64,000 nt of DNA from Bromus sterilis. Taxonomy: Eukaryota; Streptophyta; Magnoliopsida; Poales; Poaceae. This document shows, one piece after another, positions 42,808 through 54,527 of this stretch. The translations under genes and the position numbers were made by a program. Positions within the stretch are counted from its first letter, which is position 1, and the number at the start of each line of letters is the position of its first letter. The stretch covers positions 374,449,016 to 374,513,015 of the forward strand of contig OX465597.1 of NCBI GenBank assembly GCA_950022295.1. Reading direction: 5' to 3'. The notes beneath the pieces are model-generated. The model ran no database searches. It saw only the letters and a list, made by a program, of their open reading frames with translations, and was not told the DNA's origin.

Positions 42808-45800
42808 TGTCAGAACCCCAACTAGGGTAAGTGCTAGGGTTTGCTTGTGCTCTTTGCATCATGCGAAAATTCAAATGAAATTCAAAATTAGGGAAAAGAA
42901 AAGCCCTAAAGAATTTAAATCAAATGGCCAGATAAAAATCTTTTTCCAAAAATCTTTTGAACATTTGAAAAATTTCTATAAATGATGGTGATCATTTTAA
43001 AAGTGGTTTGGGTATTTTTCCCATGCCCATGGAATATTCAAAAATTCAAAAGGTGCTTTGGAAATTAAATTGAACTCCAATTTAAATTTAAATTCAAATT
43101 GTTTGAATTTCAAAATTGACCAAAACTTGTGAGTGGCTAACTATATATGTTATAAGCCCACATAAAAGTTTTCATGATTTCATAAAATGTTTTGGTATTT
43201 TTACCAGAGCAAAACAAAAGGCAGAAAAGGAAAAACAGAAACAAAAATAGAAAAAGTAAAAAGGCCAAGCCCAGCCTACCTGGCCCACCTGACCCAGCAG
43301 AGGCGGCCCAGCCCAAAGGGGCAGGGTCGTCTTCTCCACCAGGCCAGGCAGGCAGGCAGCTTGCCGGCGAGCCGGCATGGATGCCAGGCAGCTACCTGGC
43401 TGCCTCCCTGGCCTTACCTGGTGACGTGGAGACGCCTGGAAGCCGCCATCCCTTTTCCCCTCCTCTCTGGAACTCCTCCCCCTCTCCCTTCGCCATTCTC
43501 GTCGCCGCCCGTAGCTCCTCGTCGCCGGCCATCGTGTGTCTACGTGGCCACCGTGCCCCTCGTGCTGCGCCGAGATGTCCAAGGAGATCCCCGCGGCCGT
43601 CTTCGGCTTCGCGCCCGGTCAATTTGCGTCGAGAGGCTTCAACGACGACGCCACCTCCAACATTCCATCGCCGGCCACCGCGAGCTTCGTCGACGAATTC
43701 CGGCGCCACCAGTTCGTCTCCGGCCTCCTCTCAAACCTCTTCGTCCTCCCCACGCTCCGGTGAGCATTTTCCCCATCTCCCGGTCTGCTCCGTGCACCGC
43801 AGCGCGGTTTCATCTTCACCCGACGCCGACCGCCGCCATTATTGTCGTGGCCGAGCTCCACAGCCTTCCCCGAGACCCCCCAATGACATGGTTGCATGCG
43901 GAAGCCCGCGGGGAGCACAACCGTGCCCGCCAAACCCCACCCCGAGCCGTTTTTGCAACTCCGGCGAGCACTCCAGCCGGCAACAGTTGCCTCCGGCGAC
44001 GACGCCATTAGGCCCCCCTTAATCACCTCTTAACCCCTAACCCTAGTCTATGACAGTGGGACCCACAACCCCCTAACCCCTCAGTTTAAATTAAATAAAA
44101 CGGGGTTAACCCCTGGCCACTGACAGGCCGGCCCCACTGGTCAGACACCCCCACGTCATGCTGATGTCAGCATGACGCAGTAAACCAGTTTCTGTTTTAA
44201 AAAGAATTAAAATAAATCAGAAAAATCCAAAAAAATAGCCAAACTTCAATAATTCATAGAAAATTCATTGTAACTCCAAATTAAACATATAATATATGAA
44301 AAATTATCAGAAAAATACAAGGATTAAGAATATGCAATTTGTTTTTATGTTTGACCATTTTAAAATGGGGCAACGGTAGCAAATGTGCATATGGCTTAAT
44401 TTGAATTTAAATTTGAAGTTTGAATTTGCAAATTCTTTGCAATACACTTCAATTAAATGGAATGTGCCACAAACCAGTACCTATACCTTATGTCACAACA
44501 TTAACATGTGCTTGAGCATTGTACCTTATTTGTGTTGCCCCCTTTGTTGATTGATTGTTCCGGTAACAGTTTTGCCGAGACGGTGATCACCCCCGAACGA
44601 GAAGACCACCGTTAAGACCCGTGTATCGTCAGCAAGGCAAGCAAACCCCATTGATCATGTCTATAAAATCCCAATTCCCTCTCAGTCTCGCTTATGCATG
44701 TTTAGGAGATCACCTTGTGTCGATTCTACCGCATAGTTGAACCCATATCCGATGCATGACCTATCATCTTGTCACAGTAGTAAGCAAACCACAATCCTAG
44801 CTGACATAGGAGTTGATTGATATCATGTGGCCCCTGCAACTGTTACAGCTTATTGCATGCTTAGTGTTACAGTGAGGTTGCTTTTGATGTGAGTCGGGAT
44901 GATGGTGAACATGGTGTTGATGAAAGTGAAACTGTGTTGGTGAATCCACCCTAATACAAGGTGAACGATGAGAGGCTGTGTAGGAGTACACAGTGGGTTG
45001 TCTCGTTGAACACGGCCTTAAGCACTGAGTTCTTGTATGGCAATCCAAGACAAAGAGTACAACCACACATTGGGCTCACTGACCCCTCTCGGCCTAGTAC
45101 CTTTATCCGTGTCGACGTCCAGGAGTCACATTAGTTCGGGACTTCCATTTGACATATGCATAGAAAAAGAGTGAGTGGAATTGTTGCATCATCCTAGATA
45201 TGTGGGTGGATCTGTGAGACAGTGAAACCATCTGTCAGAGGTGGCGTCTCGGTCACTTGCATTGTTTGAGTCCGTTTCGTTGATACGGCCGGGCTCTCGA
45301 GCGGAGGCAAACTCAGATAGTCGACTCCTGGAATAGACCGGTTGTGAGCGAAGTGTCGTGGTGAACATCCTCGCTGTCACCTCTTGAACGGTGGCGAGAC
45401 CTGGCGGTAACCGATGGTCATGTGTGTGTAGTTTACACCCTTGCAAGGTTAACAAAACTATTCGAATAGCCGCGTCCGCGGTTAAGGACTACTTGGAACC
45501 TGTACCTGATTATTAGACAACTTGAATGGATACTTATAAAACTCGCAAGATAAGCGTTGTGCTATGGTGTGCTTTCTCGTGGGGAAGTCGAGGAAGTAAC
45601 CATAGTGGTGTATTGGTTGGATACTTGGATAGTGGACTCGTGTACGCTTCTTACCTCAAGTCTGGTACTCGTAGTTCAGGACTAGCCAAGTCAAAGCTGG
45701 CACTTCTACATGTTGAAACCCCACCTCCTTTACCTTGATACTTGAGCATGAGTAGTGTACTTCTGATGTAAGTCTTGCTGAGTACGACTTTGTACTCACG

Positions 45801-46591
45801 TTTGCTTATTCTATGTTTTAGATGAGAACCCGGACCCCGATGGAGTCACCGACCTGAAGCTCGACGTTGACTAAGTTAGCATAGTCCCAGATAGCAGTCT
45901 GGTCCCTCGTGGAAGGGCATGTATGTTTACAAGGCTTCTCTAAGCCATTTGTTAAACTTGTCTGTACTCAGACCTAATTTGCTTCCGTTGTATGATGTAA
46001 TGTTGATCACAGACATGTGATCTTTGTATGCTCTATGTGTATATCAATAAAGAGTACTTTGTAGAGTTATGTGATGATACCTGCTGTTCATACTAGACAT
46101 GTGTGATGCGTGTATGTTTATAACATGCATGTATTAGTATGGGTTTTCGAGACCTTAGTTGTGATCTGGCTGGCGGTCTTTTATACACCAAGTGGCCCTT
46201 AGATGTGCGCAGCTTGGGGCATCGCGATGCGATTGCTCGTGACTCTGTCACGTGCACACTTCGTTGTATGATCGAGCCCGCCCTAGACCCCGACTAAGTG
46301 ATCGGGCTGGAGTAAGTCTATGTAAGAGTTAGGATTCAATCGATAACATGGTTGAGGCGACTTGTCTATGAATATGGGATTCACCACCCATAAGCATTTA
46401 GACTTGTGAGAGGACGTTGAGGACCCATCTCAGTTGATCATCCGGCCTGGATGGGATGCACCTCATGTTCGATGCTTACCGAGAACGTTCTGTGCTTGGC
46501 CTTGTCTGCTTAGACAAGTGGGTACGGTTCTCGGCTCTCCATGTGATTGTATCGTGACTGGAATTACATACGCTAACCCAGGGTCCCGACA
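42808..46591 (+). repeat. 5' LTR of J
   Basis: 3784 bp, from TGTCAGAACCCC to GGGTCCCGACA. TATA-like CTATAAAATCC is near 44661 and AATAAA at 46046-46051. The GC-rich segment 43260-44010 has open frames of about 275 codons. An A/T-rich part follows (44080-44480). Confidence 0.9.
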
Positions 46592-46595
46592 GACT

Positions 46596-46610
46596 TGGTA
46601 TCAGAGCAGG
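46596..46610 (+). other. Primer-binding site of J
   Basis: TGGTATCAGAGCAGG, four bases after the LTR; the initiator-Met-tRNA site used by chromoviruses. Confidence 0.85.
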
Positions 46611-47286
46611 ACTGTCTGTAGGATTATCAAACCCTTGGTCGAAGTCGAGTCTAGCATTCTATAGTTATATAGTTACTTGGGTATATAAGGGAACAACGTA
46701 AGGCTTCTTTTTCTCCTTACCCTCATCGATCTGAGTTCTGGGTCACCCTTACCTTTTCTACGGGATGATAGGACTAGGCTCATCTATGTCTGACTAGAAT
46801 ATCTCGTTGTTTGCTTCCTTGTAGCCGTAGGAAAGTTGTGTTCGGTTGTCTAGAGTCGTTGTGCTTCCTATTTTGAGACTTCCTATGTAAGTGCTGTTGT
46901 TATGTTGTGAGAATTTTCATTTCTTTTGAAATTACCGCTGTTATGCTGTCCGAGTCATTCCAGGTTTCTTCATAATCTGATGCCTTCGCAAAATCCTTCT
47001 CCCTATTTCGGTTGTCTTTCCAGAAGATTTGTTAGGTGGCATTCCCGACAGTTCTCTAAGTTTGTTGGAGGTTTTGTTCTAGAAACCTTTAGTGATTCAA
47101 TTGCAGTTCTTCCTCCCACTTTAGATGTCTTCTAGCACGAAGAACCACACTAACCATCGTGTTGGAGTACTTTGCTACTCTGACATATCTGTTGTAGCCC
47201 CTAGTAAACCTTGGTCATCCTCTAGGAAGCTATCTAGAGATCCAACCCCTTAAACCTAGCCACCCGACAGGTGTGTAGAATTCATA
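46611..47286 (+). other. Remnant of the J 5' interior, gag missing
   Basis: About 680 bp between primer site and pol. Only short frames, no Gag, zinc-knuckle or protease motif. A normal chromovirus would have over 1 kb of gag-protease here, so a deletion (or a gag-less family design) is implied. Confidence 0.65.
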
Positions 47287-47417
47287 GTGGATCTTATACC
47301 AGGCACAGCCCAAATTTCTAGACGTCCATATAGAATGGCCCCACATGAGTTAGCTGAGCTAAAAACCCAACTTGATGCTTCGTTGGCGAAAGGCTTCATC
47401 CGCCCTAGCTCATCGCC

Positions 47418-50159
47418 ATGGGGTTTCCCCGTTCTGTTCGAACGAAGAAAGATGGAACAGAAAGGATGTGCGTAGACTATCGCCCGCTAAATCTAGCGAC
47501 GATAAAGAACAAGTACCCATTGCCCAGGATCAATGATCTTTATGATCAACTTGCTGGATCCTCTGTCTTCTCCAAGATGGATTTGAGATTAGGTTATCAT
47601 CAAATCAAAATCCGAAACGAGGACATTCCAAAAACGGCTTTCACTACTTGGTATGGTCTTTACGAGTACACCGTCATGTCCTTTGGTTTAACCAATGCCC
47701 CCGCCACATTCTCGCGCTTGATGAATTCGATCTTCATGGAGTACCTAGATAAATTTGTTATGGTTTATCTTGATGACATTCTCATCTACTCGAAGAACGA
47801 AGAAGAGCATGCAGAACATCTTAGGTTGGTATTGATGAAACTTAAAGAGCACCGACTTTATGCCAAGTTCTCCAAGTGTGAATTTTGGCTACTAGAAGTG
47901 ACCTACTTAGGCCACGTGAATTCTGCGAAAGGTGTTGCAGTCAATCCCGAGAGAGTTCAGGCCGTCCTTGACTGGACTCCACCTGAATCTGTTAAGCAAG
48001 TTAGGAGTTTTCTTGGCTTAGCAAGCTATTGCCTCCGCTTCATAGAGAACTTTTGTAAAATTGCAAAGCCTCTTACTGAACTCCTCAAGAAAGATAAGAA
48101 ATTCCAATGGACTCCCAAGTGCGAGGAAAGCTTTCAAGAGCTAAAAGGAAGATTGACTTCTGCACCCGTACTTGCACCTCCAGACACCAAAAGGGATTTC
48201 GAGATCTATTGTGATGCTTCATGGCAAGGGTTAGGATGCATACTTATGCAAGATCGACATGTGGTAGCTTATGCTTCACGCCAGTTGCGTCCACATGAAG
48301 AGAACTATCCTACCCATGATCTTGAACTCGCTGCCGTAGTTCATGCCCTGAAGACTTGGCGACATTACCTCCTTGGTAATCGTTGTGAGATCTATTCTGA
48401 TCACCAAAGCCTCAAATACATATTCACCCAGCCAGATCTTAATGTCAGGCAAAGACGCTGGATAGAGTTGATAAAAGATTATGACTTAGGAATTTCTTAC
48501 ACCCTAGGCAAAGCCAATGTCATGGCTGATGCACTAAGTCGTAAGTCGTACTGTAACAACCTCATGTTACAGCAGTATCAACTACTTCTTCATGAGGAAT
48601 TTCGAAAGCTCAACCTTGAGATTGTTCCTCGTGGATCTCTTTTCAATTTGGTGGCGAAACCAACACTTGAGTATCAAATCGTAGTTGCCCAAAGGCGTGC
48701 ACGAGGTGTTCGCCGGATCAAGGAGAACATTGCTAGCGGAGTTGCTAAATGTTTCTCCACAGATAGCAAAGGAACGGTATTCTTTGAAAATCGTTTGATA
48801 GTACCTAAGAATAGGGATCTAAGGCAACTCATCCTCAAAGAAGCCCATGACACTCCCCTCTCAATTCATCCCGGTAGCACAAAAATGTACCGAGATCTAC
48901 GCCAGAGATTTTGGTGGACCAGGATGAAGAGATACATTGCTCGATTTGTTGCTGAATGTGATGTTTGTCGTCGCATTAAGGCAGAACACCAAAGACCTGC
49001 TGGCACACTTCAACCTTTGCCTATTCCAGAGTGGAAATGGGACAAAGTCGGTATGGACTTCATCACCGGCTTTCCAAAAACCCAGAAAGGAAATGATGCC
49101 ATCTTCGTTGTGATAGATAGACTTTCCAAAGTTGCTCACTTCCTTCCCGTTCGCGAGTCTATAACTGCTAGTCAGTTGGCAGACTTGTATGTCTCTAGAA
49201 TTGTGTCTCTTCACGGTGTTCCTTTGGTAATCAATTCTGATCGTGGTAGCCTTTTCACCTCTAGATTTTGGGGAAGCTTTCAGAATGCTATGGGAACTTA
49301 TCTGTCCTTTAGTACAGCTTTCCATCCTCAGTCAAGCGGTCAAGTTGAAAGGGTAAATCAAATCTTGGAAGACATGCTCAGAGCTTGTGTTATCTCTTTC
49401 GGAAAGAATTGGGAGAAATCTCTTCCCTTCGCCGAATTTGCTTATAACAATAGCTATCAATCTAGTCTGAACATGGCTCCTTTTGAACTCCTATATGGAC
49501 GACGATGTCGAACACCCCTAAACTGGTCAGAAACCGGTGAAAGACAACTCTTTGGACCGGATATGATCAAGGAAGCAGAAGAGCAAGTTCACATTGTTCG
49601 TGATCGTTTGAAAGCCGCACAGTCTCGTCAGAAAAGCTACTATGATCGTCATCATAGGCAAGAAAGCTACAATCTGGATGAGAAGGCTTACCTTCGGGTT
49701 ACTCCTCTGAAGGGAACCCAACGATTCGGTATCAAAGGCAAATTGGCCCCACGTTACATCGGACCTTTCCGCATTCTCGCTAAACGTGGAGAAGTTGCCT
49801 ACCAACTTGAACTACCCCCTCACCTTTCCCGAGTACATGATGTATTCCATGTGTCACAACTCAAGCGTTGCTTCAAGGACCCCATCCGCGAAGTCGACCA
49901 TGAAACGCTTGATCTCCAAGATGACCTTTCTTATCGAGAGTACCCTGTTCGTATTCTTGATTCAACTGAGCGTGTCACTCGCCATCAGAAGATCAAGTTC
50001 CTTAATGTTCAATGGTCACATCACTCCGAGAAAGAAGCAATATGGGAAAGAAAAGACCGCCTCCGTGCCGAGTACCCCACCTTCCTCCCGACGACTTCCG
50101 AATCTCGGGACGAGATTCTTTTGAGTGGGGGCGAGTTGTCAGAACCCCAACTAGGGTAA
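47418..50159 (+). CDS. RT-RNase H-integrase polyprotein of element J, 5'-truncated
   Basis: The intact frame is 913 codons. The start of RT (LIPGTAQISRRPYRMAP, LAKGFIRPSSSPWGFPV) lies in another frame at 47287-47440, so one frameshift separates it. RT has CVDYRPLNLATIKNKYPLP and the active site MVYLDDILIYS (Asp at about residues 119-120). RNase H has IYCDASWQGLGCIL. Integrase has a His/Cys finger ending CDVCRR and a D,D-35-E triad at residues about 547, 608 and 644. A GPFRIL domain and a chromodomain-like tail (IKFLNVQWSHHSEKEAIWE) follow. All catalytic residues seen are normal. The stop codon lies 23 bp inside the 3' LTR. Without gag and with the frameshift the element cannot move by itself. 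Confidence 0.9.
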   Translation: MGFPRSVRTKKDGTERMCVDYRPLNLATIKNKYPLPRINDLYDQLAGSSVFSKMDLRLGYHQIKIRNEDIPKTAFTTWYGLYEYTVMSFGLTNAPATFSRLMNSIFMEYLDKFVMVYLDDILIYSKNEEEHAEHLRLVLMKLKEHRLYAKFSKCEFWLLEVTYLGHVNSAKGVAVNPERVQAVLDWTPPESVKQVRSFLGLASYCLRFIENFCKIAKPLTELLKKDKKFQWTPKCEESFQELKGRLTSAPVLAPPDTKRDFEIYCDASWQGLGCILMQDRHVVAYASRQLRPHEENYPTHDLELAAVVHALKTWRHYLLGNRCEIYSDHQSLKYIFTQPDLNVRQRRWIELIKDYDLGISYTLGKANVMADALSRKSYCNNLMLQQYQLLLHEEFRKLNLEIVPRGSLFNLVAKPTLEYQIVVAQRRARGVRRIKENIASGVAKCFSTDSKGTVFFENRLIVPKNRDLRQLILKEAHDTPLSIHPGSTKMYRDLRQRFWWTRMKRYIARFVAECDVCRRIKAEHQRPAGTLQPLPIPEWKWDKVGMDFITGFPKTQKGNDAIFVVIDRLSKVAHFLPVRESITASQLADLYVSRIVSLHGVPLVINSDRGSLFTSRFWGSFQNAMGTYLSFSTAFHPQSSGQVERVNQILEDMLRACVISFGKNWEKSLPFAEFAYNNSYQSSLNMAPFELLYGRRCRTPLNWSETGERQLFGPDMIKEAEEQVHIVRDRLKAAQSRQKSYYDRHHRQESYNLDEKAYLRVTPLKGTQRFGIKGKLAPRYIGPFRILAKRGEVAYQLELPPHLSRVHDVFHVSQLKRCFKDPIREVDHETLDLQDDLSYREYPVRILDSTERVTRHQKIKFLNVQWSHHSEKEAIWERKDRLRAEYPTFLPTTSESRDEILLSGGELSEPQLG
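50122..50136 (+). other. Polypurine tract of J
   Basis: GAGTGGGGGCGAGT directly before the LTR, inside the pol reading frame. Confidence 0.75.
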
Positions 50160-53100
50160 GTGCTAGGGTTTGCTTGTGCTCTTTGCATCATGCGAAAATT
50201 CAAATGAAATTCAAAATTGGGGAAAAGAAAAGACCTAAAGAATTTAAATCAAATGGCCAGATAAAAATCTTTTTCCAAAAATCTTTTGAACATTTGAAAA
50301 ATTTCTATAAATGATGGTGATCATTTTAAAAGTGGTTTGGGTATTTTATCCATGCCCATGGAATATTCAAAAATTCAAAAGGTGCCTTGGAAATTAAATT
50401 GAAGTCCAATTTGAATTTAAATTCAAATTGTTTGAATTTCAAAAGTGACCTAAACTTGTGAGTGGCTAACTATATATGTTATAAGCCCACATAAAAGTTT
50501 TCATGATTTTATAAAATGTTTTGGTATTTTTACCAGAGCAAAACAAAAGGCAGAAAAGGAAACACAGAAACAAAAATAGAAAAAGTAAAAAAGGCCAAGC
50601 CCAGCCTACGTGGCCCACCTGGCCCAGCAGAGGCGGCCCAGCCCAAAGGGGCAGGGTCGTCTTCTCCACCAGGCCAGGCAGGCAGGCAGCTTGCCGGCGA
50701 GCCGGCATGGCTGCCAGGCAGCTACCTGGCTGCCTCCCTGGCCTTACCTGGCAACGCCTGGAAGCCGCCATCCCTTTCCCCCTCCTCTCTGGAACTCCTC
50801 CCCCTCTCCCTTCGCTATTCTCGTCGCCGCCCGTAGCTCCTCGTCGCCGGCCATCGTGTGTCTACGTGGCCACCGTGCCCCTCGTGCTGCGCCGAGTTGT
50901 CCAAGGAGATCCCCGCGGCCGTCCTCGTCTTCGCGCTCGGTCAATTTGCGCCGAGAGGCTTCAACGACGACGCCACCTCCAACATTCCATCGCCAGCCGC
51001 CGCGAGCTTCGTCGACGAATTCCGGCGCCACCAGTTCGTCTCCGGCCTCCTCTCCAACCTCTTCGTCCTCCCCACGCTCCGGTGAGCATTTTCCCCCCAT
51101 CTCCCGGTCTCCTCCGTGCACCACAGCGCGGTTTCATCTTCACCCGACGCCGGCCGCCGCCATTGTCGTCGTGGCCGAGCTCCACAGCCTTCCCCGAGAC
51201 CCCCCAATGGCATGGTTGCATGCGGAAGCCCGCGGGGAGCACAACCGTGCCCGCCAAACCCCACCCCGAGCCGTTTTTGCAACTCCGGCGAGCACTCCGG
51301 CCGGCAACAGTGGCCTCCGGCGACGACGCCATTAGGCCCCCCCTTAATCACCTCTTAACCCCTAACCCTAATCTATGACAGTGGGACCCACAGCCCCCTA
51401 ACCCTCAGTTTAAATTAAATAAAACGGGGTTAACCCCTGAGCCAGTAACAGGCCGGCCCCACTGGTCAGACACCCACCACGTCATGCTGATGTTAGAATG
51501 ACGCAGTAAACCAGTTTCTGTTTTAAAAAGAATTAAAATAAATCAGAAAAATCCAGAAAAATAGCCAAACTTCAATAATTCATAGAAAATTCATTTTAAC
51601 TCCAAATTAAACATATAATATATGAAAAATTATCAGAAAAATACAAGGATTAAGAATATGCAATTTGTTTTTATGTTTGACCATTTTAAAATGGGGAAAC
51701 AGTAGCAAATGTGCATATGGCTTAATTTGAATTCAAATTTGAAGTTTGAATTTGCAAATTCTTTGCAATACACTTCAATTAAATGGAATGTGCCACAAAC
51801 CAGTACCTATACCTCATGTCACAACATTAACATGTGCTTGAGCATTGTACCTTATTTGTGTTGCCCCCTTTGTTGATTGATTGTTCCGGTAACAGTTTTG
51901 CCGAGACGGTGATCACCCCCGAAGGAGAAGACCACCGTTAAGACCCGTGTATCGTCAGCAAGGAAAGCAAACCCCATTGATCATGTCTATAAAATCCCAA
52001 TTCCCTCTCAGTCTCGCTTATGCATGTTTAGGAGATCACCTTGTGTCGATTCTACCGCATAGTTGAACCCATATCCGATGCATGACCTATCATCTTGTCA
52101 CAGTAGTAAGCAAACCACAATCCTAGCTGACATAGGAGTTGATTGATATCATGTGGCCCCTGCAACTGTTACAGCTTATTGCATGCTTAGTGTTACAGTG
52201 AGGTTGCTTTTGATGTGAGTCGGGATGATGGTGAACATGGTGTTGATGAAAGTGAAACTGTGTTGGTGAATCCACCCTAATACAAGGTGAACGATGAGAG
52301 GCTGTGTAGGAGTACACAGTGGGTTGTCTCGTTGAACACCGCCTTAAGCACCGAGTTCTTGTATGGTAATCCAAGACAAAGAGTACAACCACACATTGGG
52401 CTCACTGACCCCTCTCGGCCTAGTAACTTGATCCGTGTCGACGTCCAGGAGTCACATTAGTTCGGGCTTTCCATTTGACATCTGCATAGAAAAAGAATGA
52501 AGGAATGGTTGCATCATATAAATATGTGAGTGCACCTGTGAGGCAGGAAAACCATCTGCCAGAGGTGGCGTCTCGGTCACTTGCATTGTTTGAGTCCGTT
52601 TCGTTGATCCGGCCGGGCTCTCGAGCGGAGGCAAACTCAGATAGTCGACTCCTGGAATAGACCGGTTGTGAGCGAAGTGTCGTGGTGAACATCCTCGCTG
52701 TCACCTCTTGAACGGTGGCGATACCTGGCGGTAACCGATGGTCATGTGTGTGTAGTTTACACCCTTGCAAGGTTAACAAAACTATTCGAATAGCCGCGTC
52801 CGTGGTTAAGGACTACTTGGAACCTGTACCTGATTATTAGACAACTTGAATGGATACTTATAAAACTCGCAAGATAAGCGTGAGTGCTATGGTGTGCTTT
52901 CTCGTGGGGAAGTCGAGGAAGTAACCATAGTGGTGTATTGGTTGGAGACTTGGATAGTGGACTCATGTACGCTTCTTACCTCAAGTCTGGTACTCGTAGT
53001 TCAGGACTAGCCAAGTCAAAGCTGGCACTTCTGCATGTTGAAACCCCACCTCCTTTACCTTGATACTTGAGCATGAGCAGTGTAGTTCTGATGTAAGTCT

Positions 53101-53916
53101 TGCTGAGTACGACTTTGTACTCACGTTTGCTTATTCTATGTTTTAGATGAGAACCCGGACCCCGATGGAGTCACCGACTTGAAGCTCGACGTTGACTAAG
53201 TTAGCATAGTCCCAGACAGTAGTCTGGTCCCTCGTGGAAGGGAATGTATGTTTACAAGGCTTCTCTAAGCCATTTGTTAAACTTGTCTGTACTCAGACCT
53301 AATTTGCTTCCGTTGTATGATGTAATGTTGATCACAGACATGTGATCTTTGTATGCTCTATGTGTATATCAATAAAGAGTACTTTGTAGAGTTATGTGAT
53401 GATACCTGCTGTTCATACTAGACATGTGTGATGCGTGTATGTTTATAACATGCATGTCTTAGTATGGGTTTTCGAGACCTTAGTTGTGATCTGGCTGGCG
53501 GTCTTTTATACACCAAGTGGCCCTTAGATGTGCGCAGCTTGGGGCATCGCGATGCGATTGCTCGTGACTCTGTCACGTGCACACTTTGTTGTATGATCGA
53601 GCCCGCCCTAGACCCCGACTAAGTGATCGGGCTGGAGTAGGTCTATGTAAGAGTTAGGATTCAATCGATAACATGGTTGAGGCGACTTGTCTATGAATAT
53701 GGGATTCACCACCCATAAGCATTTAGACTTGTGAGAGGACGTTGAGGACCCATCTCAGTTGATCATCTGGCCTGGATGGGATGCACCTCATGTTCGATGC
53801 TTACTGAGAACGTTCTGTGCTTGGCCTTGTCTGCTTAGACAAGTGGGTACGGTTCTCGGCTCTCCATGTGATTGTAGCGTGACTGGAATTACATACGCTA
53901 ACCCCGGGTCCCGACA
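50137..53916 (+). repeat. 3' LTR of J
   Basis: 3780 bp. Differences from the 5' LTR include an 8-bp indel (43420s against 50750s) and a cluster of substitutions near 52488-52560. TATA-like CTATAAAATCC is near 51987 and AATAAA at 53371-53376. Confidence 0.9.
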
Positions 53917-53921
53917 GATTG

Positions 53922-54527
53922 TGATGTAGTGATAGCTTTGCTATGTGTTACTAATAAGTAGTAAACGTCATGATGATAAAACAAACTCAAATGGAGACAC
54001 TATAGACTTAGTGTTGCCATAGTCCAACATCTTAAAAATTTCTAGTATAGGATACACGACGGTAGCATGTGATAAGATGATCCCTTAACAAAGCCAAACA
54101 CAAGTATTATACCAAAGTGTGCATCACCTGGAATGATCTCCCTTATGGCCGATATTTCGTACATATCGGGTGTCACACATATTGAACGGTGTTCGCATGA
54201 GGTTGGGTTCGGCAAGCCTAGCATATGGAGATATGGCCTTGCTGAGCAGCATATAACATGGAGGTTAATTTGGCGAGCCTAGCATATGCAGATATGGCCT
54301 CGGAATACTAGAGATCGAAAGATCGAGCATGAGTCACAATATACAGATAATGTGATCGCACAAGTTGTTGTCTACCTTTGAAACTGACCCGTCAGCCATG
54401 TGATATTCGAGGGCGGGAAGTGAATCTGGATCATGTAATCACTAAAATTTCTTAGGGATGATTGTTTTAGTGCGAGCTCATCTATAATATGATTGTATAA
54501 ACTCATTGTTGTGAACTAGTCTTAATT
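53922..54527 (+). other. Leader of G, right of element J
   Basis: No gene. It contains two related segments of about 45 bp, around GGCAAGCCTAGCATATGGAG (54210) and GGCGAGCCTAGCATATGCAG (54272), each followed by ATATGGCCT. They also resemble GCATGTACAGACATGGCCT-type sequence in the Angela leader. Confidence 0.65.

Larger units (their letters stand above)
42808..53916 (+). mobile_element. Gypsy chromovirus-like element J with 3.8-kb LTRs, pol but no gag
   Basis: The LTRs are 42808-46591 and 50137-53916. A Met-tRNA-type primer site, a 3.5-kb interior and the purine tract GAGTGGGGGCGAGT complete it. GATTG is duplicated at 42803-42807 and 53917-53921. The interior holds RT, RNase H, integrase and a chromodomain-like tail, but gag and protease are missing. 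The two LTRs are nearly identical in most stretches, for example no difference over 120 bp at 44761-44880 against 52088-52207, so the insertion is fairly recent. The Tekay/Del clade is the likely place. Confidence 0.85.

Noticed and set aside
43192..44022. 276-codon ORF in the J LTR as a gene
   Set aside because: Pro/Ser/Arg-rich composition typical of GC-rich DNA; overlapping frames on both strands are equally open and the second LTR has different frame lengths.
48897..49325. Minus-strand ORF over J integrase
   Set aside because: Shadow of the intact plus-strand pol frame.
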